DNA from: Nymphaea colorata
Taxonomy: Eukaryota; Streptophyta; Magnoliopsida; Nymphaeales; Nymphaeaceae
DNA length: 64,000 bases
Assembly (NCBI RefSeq): GCF_008831285.2
Contig: NC_045145.1
Coordinates: 1,922,001-1,986,000, forward strand
Direction of reading: 5' to 3'
Numbering within the stretch: the stretch's first letter is position 1; each line of letters begins with the position of its first letter. The translations under genes and the position numbers were made by a program. The notes beneath the pieces were generated by a model. The model searched no databases. It was not told the DNA's origin and saw only the letters and a program-made list of their open reading frames with translations. Positions 39,401 through 49,213 of the stretch are shown one piece after another.

Positions 39401-39585
39401 TTGAGTTTGTATAATTAAACTTGTTTAGGTATGAAGCTCAATTTGTGATGGCACATGTACAGGGTTCATCTCTTTTTTTTTCATTTTTTTATTGCAGATA
39501 GTTGAATTTGGCATCCTTCATATATTTCTGCTGTGTATTCTTGACATACTTCTAAAAATTTAAGTTATTCAACCACTGTTTGTAG
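36485..39585. other. T-rich intron-like or intergenic DNA
   Basis: I found no supported exon here. The DNA is T-rich with stop-dense frames, as in plant introns. It contains a short GA run at about 39020-39037 and an (att)n run near 38546. The piece at 38700-38940 is richer in GC and looks like a transposon relic without diagnostic ends. It separates the VAL fragment from the GH2 exon. Confidence 0.45.
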
Positions 39586-39825
39586 GACCTCTCAAGTATT
39601 GGTGCAAGAGAAGCAAAGTTGATGTGCTGGTTTCCAATTTAGCCACATGGAATGACGATCCTGTTTCTAGTTCTTTAGATAGTGTTGGCTATTGGGTTGA
39701 GGGCTTGCCATTTGTGCACTCATTGAGTGGTTACTGGAAATTTTATTTGGCAACTAGCCCCACAAGAACACCTATGAGGTTCTATGAAAGTACATTCAAA
39801 GATATAAATTGCGAAGAGCTACCAG
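39586..39825 (+). pseudogene. Orphan exon of a plant GH2 beta-galactosidase-like gene
   Basis: Between an acceptor (tttgtag, ending 39585) and a donor (gtttgt at 39826) lies a frame without stops. It encodes KYWCKRSKVDVLVS, WNDDPVSSSLDS, YWVEGLPFVHSLSGYWKF and an end in EELP. This matches the N-terminal exon of plant LacZ-like glycoside hydrolase family 2 proteins, where WNDDxVxxALDxAxFWVxGLPFVxSLSGYWKFxLA is typical; the assignment is from memory of the family. The sugar-binding and catalytic exons that should follow (starting VPSNWQ) were not found in the window. The exon itself is undamaged by eye, but the gene is not complete here. Confidence 0.8.
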
Positions 39826-41060
39826 GTTTGTCTTTTTCTCTCATATGCAAATCAGTGGCAGAGTTAGAAAGTTGAGCCGCAGGGCCACTGTCTTGTCATT
39901 TAGTAGAATATAAAATGTCGTTGCACGTAAGATTTTCCTGAAACACAAGATGTGTTTTAGTTAATAGAATAACAAATTGCACTACTACACAAGAATAACT
40001 TAACAAGATAATGAACAATATAATTTTTAATGTCTTTTTTAAGACTTTTTTTTAATACGATAGAAAGCTGATGCCACTTAACGGGCCTTCTTTTGGGAGT
40101 TTGTCCAATAAAAGTTGACTTGAGATTTTTATATCTGTTGTAAAGAAAACTAAATCCACACTACAAGATGAAATTACTGTCTGAAATGGATTTTCAATGA
40201 GAAGATGGGTGTTCATAAAAATTTGTTTATGTCAAACTTTATGTCCAACCTGTACAAAAGAAACACGACAATTGTTATACTGTCTTATAATTGCTATTCA
40301 TTAAGAAAACATTGTTCCTTTTTTAATATAGCAAATTTTGAAATGAGAAACTGCATATGGGGCCTTAGCACATCCCAAGCCATGGGTGGCCCCGTCCTTG
40401 ATGTCAAATAATTTCATGTGACATTATTTTATACTTCTTGCTCCTTTGCCTATCCACCAAAAGAGGGAGTGGTCATTGTTTCTCTAAGCTTTACTAGTGT
40501 CATGTTCACTTATGTGACTACTTATCTTTCTATTGCTCTCATTCACTTATGTGACTAAATTACTAAGTTGACAAATACCTACACTCTCTGAGATTCACAA
40601 GGTGACCACCCTATTCATAAATCCCGCAACCTGTAAAGAATCTCGAGTCACGCCTATTCAGGTACTAAGGTCTCGGATTGTGATTGCATGGCATGTGCTT
40701 GAGAGAGAGAGAGAGAGAGAGATTTCTAAATCTTCGTAAATGTTGTGTTCGCAAGTTTAATTTTAACTAGAACAGGGTAATCTTGCATAGCCAAGAAGAA
40801 CGAGGTAATTCTACATCATGCAATCACATGCTTTAAGACCTTGTTGTCTTTGATTTGGTATTTAAAATATTTGTGATCAAATAGTATTTTAATATGCTTT
40901 GCTTTTGTTACTTGTTTTTTTTTGTTGATTAAGAACACAAACTTTATATTTGCATCGTTAAAATTAGTTTGTAATGTCAGCACAAATTTAACTTCTGAAG
41001 TTCTTCATTTTTATGTTTCTTTGTGCATTGGTGAACATTGACCATGTGAAGTAAACTTAC
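39826..41060. other. Intron-like DNA with a GA microsatellite
   Basis: AT-rich, stop-dense DNA after the GH2 exon, with a (ga) run at about 40701-40722. No exon or transposon could be supported. Confidence 0.45.
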
Positions 41061-41264
41061 CCAATTCACTACCCACCGCTTGCATTAGTTCTTGAAGTGC
41101 ATTTTCAAGTAGTCCTCCTTGGAATGCTGGACTATGACCCCATATGCTTATTTTGCAGCCTTTGGCAATCATTTTCTTTCTATGTAGCCCACCATTTTCT
41201 TGACCAAAACATGCAACTTTTGCAGAACTTGGCAAACTCGACCACCGAATTGGCTCCTTCACTT
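41061..41264 (-). other. Candidate exon of unknown gene
   Basis: On the minus strand an open frame encodes VACFGQENGGLHRKKM, ISIWGHSPAFQGG and LMQAVGSELG. It ends exactly at a consensus donor gtaagttt (plus-strand aaacttac at 41053-41060). A possible acceptor lies near 41265 (tctcaaag). The composition looks more like coding sequence than the surrounding introns, and the strand is opposite to the GH2 and VAL fragments. I do not recognise the protein. It could be another captured gene fragment or chance. Confidence 0.35.
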
Positions 41265-42006
41265 TGAGACAAATTAAAGTAGCCACATTGAACTTCAATG
41301 TTGTTGACATGTGGAACTTTTCCTTATAAAATCTCAAGGGTAGTTAGTTTGTCATTGCTGTGGATGCGTGTGGTGCAATGTTTCATATTAACTATTCCTT
41401 ATTTCTGTGTATTGACTAAGTTTTCATTCCTAGTGATACAAGAAGGATGTAGGTGAAACCAAGATAGGCTACTGAGTGAGGCCTAGTTTGTGGATTGTAC
41501 CTACGTTTCTTTGAGAAGCCTTCCTTCAGTTAATTATGATTTTGAGTCAAGCAAACCCCCTCCCACTAAAAACTGTTTTTTAGAGGGTCAAGTTGTTTTT
41601 ACATGTATATTGTATAATTCCCATTTTAACCATATGTAGTTAACAAACCAAAAAGAAAATCTTGAAATTTAGTGTTATCTTCTCAGCTGTTTTATTATTT
41701 TTTTTCTACTTATATTTTCTATTTGACAATGCTTTCCTGAAAAATCTTGAAAATTGCATGTACATACTGATGTATGTGACTCCATGCTCGTGCAAACCTA
41801 TAAGTAGCAGCTCTTTCATGAGTTTGCTGAACATTTAGAAAGAATTGTGACAAAGATAAGGTTGTTTACTTATTTTCACCAGCTATGCCTGTGCTTCTCA
41901 TTGCAATGTAGCTTCTTTGCTAACTCTTCTTTCTTTTCCTCGCATATTGTGCAGTACCTGACCACTATAAGCTGGTTGCTGAGGCAAAGTTCCCAGTAAT
42001 TTTATA
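41265..42006. other. AT-rich DNA, one weak exon-like stretch
   Basis: A stretch after an acceptor-like ttgtgcag at about 41955 reads VPDHYKLVAEAKFPV. It begins with VP, as the next GH2 exon would, but then departs from that family, so it is not assigned. The rest shows nothing. Confidence 0.35.
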
Positions 42007-42420
42007 TCTCAGTCCACATTCAAATTCATCCGTTGATATGTACAGTATACTATATACTACATACATGTATTGTATATATGTTGACATATATCTATATACG
42101 TATATTAACATATCACATACTATATAAGTATACACATATCACATATATAATAGATATATGTATTATATTCCACATATATGTATATACCATTATATTATAG
42201 TATAATATGGTACATATGTACATACATATATAATTTCAAATGTTATAGATATTATGCATATACATACATATATATGTAATATGTTTATATATATGATTAT
42301 ATATATATGTGTATATATATATATATGATGTAATACATTAATATAATTACACTTGTATATATCCATAGTATGTAACTATGTTATATAGTATGCATCTATG
42401 TCACACGGGTGCTGGCGCGG
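42007..42420. repeat. Degenerate TA/TATG-rich simple sequence
   Basis: Almost pure A/T with interspersed atatatgta and catata units, an old expanded microsatellite. Confidence 0.8.
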
Positions 42421-42425
42421 CTAGA

Positions 42426-42427
<2 letters not shown>

Positions 42428-42478
<51 letters not shown>
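42428..42478. repeat. (TA)n microsatellite, about 25 units
   Basis: An uninterrupted TA run of about 50 bp, followed by cacacac. It is likely to be polymorphic. An apparent open frame of Ile-Tyr repeats across it is an artefact. Confidence 0.95.
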
Positions 42479-42486
<8 letters not shown>

Positions 42487-42584
42487 TTATTTGTTATATA
42501 TGTAATTTTATTTGTGTATATTTTTAAATTTTTTATCAAGCTTACCTTAATCTCATCAAAATTCAAAGTTTTATTAAATAGAGT

Positions 42585-42668
42585 AAGGGGGGAGGAGAGA
42601 GAGAGGAAGGAAAAAAAGAAGAGGAAAAGCTAGGAGAAGGAAAAAAAGAAAAAAAACAAGAGAAAAGA
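42585..42668. repeat. Polypurine tract
   Basis: About 80 bases of G and A with very few pyrimidines (ggggggaggagagagagagg, then gaaaaaaagaagaggaaaag). It lies between two TA-rich blocks. Confidence 0.8.
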
Positions 42669-42779
42669 ATAACATATGCCATCAGGAGCATCCCATTAGG
42701 TTTGATCGAGTCGAGTGGCATGCCAGGCCGCACCCGCATTGGTGCGGGTGTGCCACCATAGTTCGTGCACCCATGTGAC

Positions 42780-43260
42780 TTACTTTATAACATGTTATAT
42801 TACATATGCACTACATAATTTATTATATATGTATATATATGTTACATAACATATATAATACACACTCACGCACAGACACACACACACATATATATATATA
42901 TATGTGTGTGTGTGTGTATATATATAATACATTTATGTATATGTTACATATATGTAAGACATGTAATATATTGCGTATATAATGTACATATAGTTGTATG
43001 TATATAATATATAGTATATGACGTAGATAGTATATAGTTATAGGTATATGTATATATAACTATTATAGTTTTATATATGTATATTACATAAATATTATAT
43101 ATAATTGTATATAATGTATATATGACATCATAAATGTAGTATATTACTATGTAATGTATACATAAATGTATAATATATATATCATAGATAAAATGTATGA
43201 TGTATATGATATATGTATATTTATAATATCCTTATACATTAACATATAACATGTAGGTAA
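42780..43260. repeat. TA/CA-rich simple-sequence block
   Basis: Second AT-rich microsatellite block, with (ac)n near 42873-42890 and (tg)n near 42902-42916 around a TA run. These form a self-complementary stretch, cacacacaca then tgtgtgtgtg. Confidence 0.8.
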
Positions 43261-43339
43261 CTATGTGATTTATATGTATTACGTATGACATATACTAAGT
43301 ATTCATGCAGAACAAACATAAATGCTAGACATGATAAAA

Positions 43340-43563
43340 TTGGTAACTGAGCATTCTTGGTGTCCCTCAAGGCCAGCGCAGTCACAGTGACAACACCTGA
43401 GTTTGGAAACTGTTCCCAAGTAGGAGTAGCAGAATTATGTATGGGGCTTGGTTGGTAACTGAGCATTCTTGGTGTCCCTCAAGGCCAGCGCAGTCACAGT
43501 GACAACACCTGAGTTTGGAAACTGTTCCCAAGCAGGAGTAGCAGAATTATGAATGGGGCTTGG
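43340..43563. repeat. Tandem duplication, 112-bp unit
   Basis: Two nearly identical copies (43340-43451 and 43452-43563) that differ at two or three bases. On the minus strand each encodes TPTWEQFPNSGVVTVTALAL-like sequence, which looks exon-derived. The unit length is not a multiple of three, so the second copy shifts the frame. I do not recognise the peptide. Confidence 0.85.
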
Positions 43564-44082
43564 AAGCACATTGGAAAGCAAAAAGTAAGGTGCTTTTGAA
43601 GTGTCTTGAGAGCACTTTTTAAAGAAAGAAGCCAGCTTCCTTTGTCACCAGAACTGTGCTTCCCATTCAGGCAACTGATGCAAGCTTCTTTTTTCAGTAA
43701 AATCTAGATTCCTAATGTAATCAAACCCTATTTTATAAATCTTTGCCGAAGCTTAACACTTAATTATGCAAAAAGCTTGGAGTTTGAAACTTGAATGTTT
43801 GATCTTTGCTTATAAGTTATATTTTTTGCTGGCTAGTTGTTTCTTAACTTGCTACTTTGGCTCTTGTTTGCTTCATGATCTACTTTTGGGTCACTTCCAG
43901 TTCATTCCTTGGTTCCTACTTCCAAATATTTGTAGGGGTCTCTCTACTTGCTCCCAATTCCATACTAACCCTCGTCCCAAGAACAGAGGCAAATGTGAAT
44001 AAGTGCTTGGTGTCTTAAATAACTGGAAATAATTATCCTTTAGATAACTTATTCCTTATCATCTTGTTATGATGTTATCTGT
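43564..44082. other. Non-coding DNA, nothing recognised
   Basis: A T-rich stretch with no supported exon, left of the inverted duplication. Confidence 0.4.
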
Positions 44083-44152
44083 TTTTGGGAAACAAGGAAG
44101 ATTGATAGTGCTAGTCCATGACTAATTTTTGTCTTCTTTTGATAATTGCAGA

Positions 44153-44290
44153 ATGTTGATATAGATAACTTTGATGACTTTGGCACCGATTTGTATACAG
44201 CGCCTGAGACTTCCTGCTTGGGCACAGGCTTTGCTGAAAACGAGCTAAAATGCATAGATAATGAAGAGACAGACAATGCAGCTCAAAAGT
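44153..44290 (+). pseudogene. Exon A of an unidentified gene fragment
   Basis: After an acceptor (gataattgcag, ending 44152) the plus strand encodes NVDIDNFDDFGTDLYTAP, then ETSCLGTGFAENELKC and NEETDNAA. It is an acidic stretch without a domain I can name. The exon is conserved at its right-arm copy (about 58500-58638), where the acidic core and the acceptor survive. Codon-friendly differences between the copies suggest it was a real exon before duplication. No start codon or complete gene can be assembled. Confidence 0.5.
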
Positions 44291-44517
44291 TGACGATTTT
44301 AATTGTTAATATGTTCATCAATTAGTTTCTCATTGTGAATTCCTCTATCACATGCTAATTTAGTGCTTCTATTAGAAATATATGCACATGAATAAGCATT
44401 TTATACTTAAGTTCGTCATAAAGAACTGTTTTTTCTTCTGGTGTTATGTTAATTTCTTTTTCCCAAAATAATTACTGATTTACTCTCTAGTCTCTGCTTT
44501 CAAATGAAATCATTCAG

Positions 44518-44565
44518 GGTGTATCTTGCAAGCAGGATATGTTCAGCAATTCTTGTAAATTTGAA
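44518..44565 (+). pseudogene. Exon B candidate of the same unidentified gene
   Basis: After cattcag (ending 44517) the plus strand encodes GVSCKQDMFSNSCKFE. The right arm encodes GVSCKPDMFSDSCKFE on its minus strand near 58225-58270, but there the acceptor AG has changed to TG, so splicing of that copy would fail. Confidence 0.4.
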
Positions 44566-45013
44566 GTTCATTTCCTTCTTGTCTGCATTCTCCATTATGT
44601 TATTGTGTATTTCCCACATTAACTTACGACAGTCTTGTTCTTACTTGGTTTTTCTCTTCTCCAACTTGGCTGCCTATTAAGTACATGATGCGCCTCCAGC
44701 GTTCTAGCCATATATTGGTGCTGTTTGTAATGTTAAATTAATCAGTGGTGATCACAATGCCTCTCTGACATGATAATACTGTGATTTGTTAGTGAGCTAA
44801 GAACAAGTTGGCTTTGTTCAATTTAAGTGGTTTTTTATTAATAAATATTGCTACTATTGTTGCTGTTATCACATTTGATATATCTCATGAGCATTTGATA
44901 TATGTTTATTGCTACTATTCTTCTAAACGAGTGTGACTTTTGTTGTTTAAATATCTCAAGAGCATTTGATATATGTTTATTGTTGCTATTTCTTTTTCTC
45001 TTTTTATCATTAG

Positions 45014-45103
45014 ACAAAACCATGTTCTGAAAGTGTGCTATGGAAAGGAAAGTGTAGTGCAAGCAGATCTAGGTCTTGTGCCAAAAGATGCAAAGCTTGA
45101 TAA
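45014..45103 (+). pseudogene. Exon C candidate of the same unidentified gene
   Basis: After an acceptor-like tatcattag the plus strand encodes QNHVLKVCYGKESVVQADLG, then LVPKDAKLD, ending at a donor-like gtatgc. The right arm repeats it in inverted orientation near 57265-57350. A second frame over the same bases is Cys- and Ser-rich and ends in a stop, so the reading frame is uncertain. Confidence 0.35.
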
Positions 45104-45548
45104 GTATGCTATCAGCTGTATATTTATGTTTCTTCTTGTTTATCTAGTCACCTCTAGAAAGTCATTTTTCAGCTATCATCTCTGTTATCAAATTTCGGGA
45201 ATCAGATGCATCAGAGCAGCAGGTTTGTATTCTGAGTTCTACACGTGCTACTTGGGAGAACAATGATTGTGAAAACCGGTTTTCTGTAATCTTTTTCCGT
45301 TTTGCTTATTGTGTGTTGTAGATTCTGCATCGGAGAAATTGAAGATAGTGCCATCGACATGGAATAATAGGTCGAAGAAAAGGATGCCTTGTTGAACCAG
45401 ACAACGGTGGCCAATGCGCAATGGGGGTTCAAGGTGCACAATGCCCCTAGGGAGAGTACCCTGACCAGGAGGCTGAAATGGCCATGCAGTCAGCATTGGA
45501 GAGAACTGAACCTTTGGCAGAACTTGAGGGCGGTGACGCAGTGGACTC

Positions 45549-46260
45549 TCTAACACACGCTCAAAGCATGAAGGTGCCAGGACAAAGGAGGAGAACTAGA
45601 CTCACGTCTAGCTGGACACTGCCCTGACTTTCGAGCTGGAACGGGAAAAGAGAACCTAGGTTGGTCTCTTCAAGCAAAAAATGCAGTTGATGTTGCCCAC
45701 GCTAGCCAGGGCCAGTGACTGCATACCAACCAGGGAGGGCATTCCGCCACTAGTGGACCCAAGGAATGCCCTCAACCAGTCATTACAACACTTGTCTCCT
45801 AAGGAAAGGCGAGTACATTTCAAGCATGGCCAGTGCTTCACGTGCGGAGCAAAATGGGGACGGCTACATGAGTGTAAGCAGCCGACGACCTACTAGAAGA
45901 AGCCGAACCAGTGGCTCTTCCTGAGCTGCCAAAGGAGAAGGGCAGAGGTGTGATTGTTACCTCTTCCGTCGCACAACCAGCCCTGTTAAAGGCAAACTGC
46001 GGGCAGCCCACACTCTCTATCTTCGTTTTATGCCCGGCTGTGAGGACAATGCCTGCCAAAGAGACCCCAGCAACTGCGGTGAATGTAAAAGGATATGTCG
46101 GCACTGCTGGAGCAGTTTGGCTCATTGAGGGTGGGTTTGCTCAAGCCATCTTGAGTCAGCAGGTGGCTCGAATGGGGGTCAACACAGGAGGGCCCTTCTG
46201 CGCTGCCTACAGACATTGGGAAAACAGGGTGCAGGGTCGATAGCTGCATGCAAGCCGGTT
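45549..46260 (+). pseudogene. Ty3/gypsy gag zinc knuckle and protease fragment (left copy)
   Basis: From 45681 the frame reads ASDCIPTREGIPP, NALNQSLQHLSPKERR and CFTCGAKWGRLHEC. The last is the Cys-Cys-His-Cys knuckle typical of plant gypsy gag proteins. A frame change follows, then an acidic linker (DLLEEAEPVALPELP). VNVKGYVGTAGAVWL comes next, which matches the strand before the aspartic protease active site. The expected D-S/T-G there is replaced by EGG, so the protease would be dead. No RT or integrase follows. The segment was copied together with the gene exons in the inverted duplication. Confidence 0.65.
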
Positions 46261-46375
46261 TATTTTTGTTAGATGGGGGCCAGGCATTGAACTTGACACT
46301 TGACAGCCCTCGGCTAAAGCGACTCAGCAAGGATTCCTCCGACCTCCTTGAAAGAATAAGTAGAATCCTTGAGGA

Positions 46376-46410
46376 GGGCAGAGGTGTGATTGTTACCTCC
46401 GACCTCCTTG
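46376..46410 (+). other. Patchwork breakpoint made of two short local copies
   Basis: 46376-46399 (gggcagaggtgtgattgtta and four more bases) repeats 45940-45963. It is followed at 46396-46410 by a copy of 46336-46350 (cctccgacctccttg). The right arm diverges exactly here, so this is the left arm's breakpoint, filled with locally templated DNA. Confidence 0.75.
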
Positions 46411-46979
46411 CAAATGAGTCGAGCTCAAGTCGAGGTTTGCTGAGTGGGTTTGAGTCTAGCTTGAGTTCGCTTGACTTGTTGTACAACCATATCCACTTTG
46501 ACACACCCAAATGGGCTTGTCCCCTATTTATCAGTGAACATGTTGGAGGTGGGAGGCTTCCAATTAAGGATGCCATGAATATGTCGGCCTTGAATCAGAT
46601 AACTGACAGAATTGTTTCGAAAAGATCATAAGAAGAAAAAATTTAATATTTAATTCAGAAATCAGATCAGTTCAGATTTAAGAAATAATATTCGATCAAA
46701 TTCACATTTAGATATACATAAATATCCAATTGAATTCAAATTTGTATTTAGTTTTAAACAACAATCCTATATTCGATGCCCTCACAATATGAAAATCGAC
46801 CAAAATTGGATTCAGACTCAGACATGAATATAAAAATCAGATTTGAATTAGGTTCAAATTTTGAAATTTGATTTTGGATTCAGATTTGAATACAACATTT
46901 CTTTCATTCATATTAAAATCTGGGTTTGAATCCAAGTATATGAATATTTGAAAAAGCAGATACGGTTAATAGAAGATCA
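46411..46979. other. AT-rich DNA of gaattcaaattt-like composition
   Basis: An open frame continues to 46631 without a recognisable domain. Beyond this is low-complexity DNA with repeated gaattcaaatttg and cagatttgaat phrases on both strands. No gene is supported. Confidence 0.4.
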
Positions 46980-48175
46980 ATTCTTCATCCCATCTTCATG
47001 TAAATCACTATTTAATGTTTACATCCATTTGATATAGCTCTAAGTCAAAATGAGTTTTGAAAGTAAAATAATCTTCATTCATTGACTTCTTAGTTAAAAA
47101 TGTCTCGTTATAGTCAATGCCATCCATTTGAGTGTAGCCTTTTAGCAACCATCATTGCCATGTACCTCTCAATTTTTGTCATTAGAGTTTTTTCAGTCTT
47201 AAATACCTATTTACATCATATGTGTTTAACTGTTTTAGATAGAGCGACAAGGTCCCACACTTGAGTTTTAGCCGTAGAGTTTAACTCTTCTTTCATGGCT
47301 TTTATCCAATGTGTAGATTGCATACACTCAATAGTTTCCATAAAGGTGATTGGATCATCATCATCTATGAAATCATTGGGCTCCTATAAGTGCACCACAT
47401 AATCTAGATGAATAACAAATCTTATTGTCAATGACATGAACAATAAAACATGTAACCTTTTGACCTTTCTGGATAACCAATTAAGAAGCTACAAATTGTT
47501 ATAGGGTCAAAAGCCTTTATGTGAGGGTTATATAATTTGGCTCCTGCTGGATAACTCCAAATGTGCACATATAATCGTGGAGGCTTTCTGCCTGCCAATA
47601 ACCATAAGGAGTTTTAGAAACAACTTTAGCACGTACATTATTCAAATTGTGTGCAGCTATCCTTAAAAGCCTCACTCCACAACACAATAAAGAGTGGTGA
47701 ATAATTCAACATAACATAAAAGCCTGCAAGGTATCGGCAATATACACAGTGTCACTCGAAGTAACCCACCTGTTATTCACTGGAATATTAATCAAGTTAC
47801 ATTCATGAGAAATTAATGATAAATTATCTTTCCTAGCCAACAGTTCACATACTTTTTACAATTTGTCTTTTTATGTCATTTCTTCTTGCAGAAGAAGCAC
47901 TTCATAGAAGAGACACCTTTTTGAGGCTTGATAGATTGGTTAGATGTTCATGTAGCGGACTTTTTAGCCTTTTTCTTTATGACATTCTTCTTTGGTCCGA
48001 TTTTATGTTGACTTTTATGAGAAGCCACATGTGCACTATGCACATTCTCACTCTTCAATCTCTCTTCTTCCTCAGCACACTTGGACATCAAATCATTGAA
48101 TGTCTATCCATCATTATGCATGTTGTAAGGGATGTTGAAAGAACCTTATTCAGCAGGTGGAAATGATAGAATCAA
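46980..48175 (-). pseudogene. Degenerate Ty1/copia gag-pol, minus strand
   Basis: Read right to left, about 47862-47905 holds a CX2CX4HX4C zinc knuckle (gag) with a stop just before the His. A protease-like WVTSSDT stretch is near 47770. A C-terminal integrase region at about 47400-47650 has KTPYGYW, a YNPH motif and FLIGYPERSKGYMFYC. The reverse transcriptase N-terminal part includes MKEELNS (about 47300) and GYTQMDGIDYNETF (47098-47139). The order gag-PR-INT-RT is copia. Stops, frameshifts and internal deletions are frequent, the YVDD half of RT is missing, and the element is dead. Confidence 0.8.
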
Positions 48176-49213
48176 GTGGACTAAGAGGACCAAAGGAGTT
48201 AGCAACTCTAGACTACAGAACCAGCAAGCGAAAGCGATTAGATCGCTCACACTTTTCAAAGATTGCTTTCTCATATGTTGTCTTTTTATTAGTTAAAAGG
48301 GAAGACTCATTTACATGATGTGTTAGGTATAGATCCATATATCCGAAATGTCAACAGTACAATTTCTTCCCAATAGTAGAATTAGATCCATCAAAAATGA
48401 GAATATTACTTGAGCTATAAAAAAAATAATAGAATTAGGCAATGCAAGTGACAAAAGATATACGTGACCATTCATGCTTGATCAATACATTGAAATAACA
48501 AATATAATAATAAGGCCCTTTATATTTTTTTTCCTAAGCAAGTGTGAGAGGCCATTGCAGCCTCACTTTGGTGATAAACCACGACATAACAATACACTTT
48601 ACTCCCCCTACACTGTCGGAAGGGTGGGCAAAAGCCCTCCCCTTCTCCATTATGATAGGAAGGGCCCTCCCCATTTTGTCATCTTTTTCACAACAGACAA
48701 GGCCCCTGTTGTGCTTGTGCTGCGCAAGGCAAAGAGACGCGAGGCTGCCTGGGTATGTGTTCCTCATCTGCTTCTCTCCCTCTTGTCCAGAAGGAGGCAC
48801 TGCTATCGATGGGAAAAGAAAAAGGCCGGCCTGCCACTTGGTGGCCCATGCCCTCCTTTTTCGTGGGTGGTTTCCATCAGTGATAGAGAGAAGGGCTTCC
48901 ACACTCCATTGATTTGCTTCGGGGAGGGCCCAACGGCCTTCCATCTATGTCTCTTTCTCGTATACCTGAAGAGGGGTTTGCCGGATGCTGCTGGCGGAGG
49001 AGACAGAGCCCCTCGCTAGCAACCCCTTCTTATTTTATTTTTAAAATACTAAAGAGTTACAAGAGAGAGAGGGAATGCAGAGACAGATAGTGTGCAAGAG
49101 CGCGAGAGCAAGAGAGTTTTGAAATGGCCAGTGACAATCTGCCGTCCTCTCCCTCAATAACAAACAAACAGTACATGATGCACAGGAGTGTAGAACATGT
49201 CTTTAATACCAAT
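48176..49213 (-). mobile_element. Leader region of the copia element, filled with unassigned GC-rich DNA
   Basis: It lies between gag and the LTR. 48534-49019 is GC-rich with open frames on both strands that overlap each other, which argues against any being real. gag N-terminal sequence is not recognisable. 49063-49110 is a purine-rich gagagag stretch. Confidence 0.4.

Larger units (their letters stand above)
44083..46371 (+). repeat. Left arm of an inverted duplication (gene plus gypsy segment)
   Basis: This segment recurs as the reverse complement at 56270-58693 with roughly 90 percent identity by eye. Matched landmarks are the exon around 44153 and its copy near 58638, the tctctagtctctgctttcaa intron stretch (44483) and its copy near 58300, and the gag-like stretch 45550-46371 with 56270-57090. 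The left arm contains about 285 bp (about 45264-45548) that the right arm lacks. The right arm contains about 460 bp (about 57435-57900) that the left arm lacks. The homology ends at about 46371 in a patchwork junction. Confidence 0.85.

Noticed and set aside
41954-42001. Next GH2 exon (VPDHYKLVAEAKFPV)
   Set aside because: Only the first two residues fit the expected VPSNWQ start; the rest does not match the family.
42409-42633. Open frame with an Ile-Tyr repeat
   Set aside because: Product of the (TA)n microsatellite.
47873-48166. 97-aa plus-strand frame
   Set aside because: Antisense of the copia gag region, which has the real motif (zinc knuckle).
48474-49019. 181-aa plus frame and 136-aa minus frame
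   Set aside because: Open on both strands over the same GC-rich DNA, no recognisable domain.
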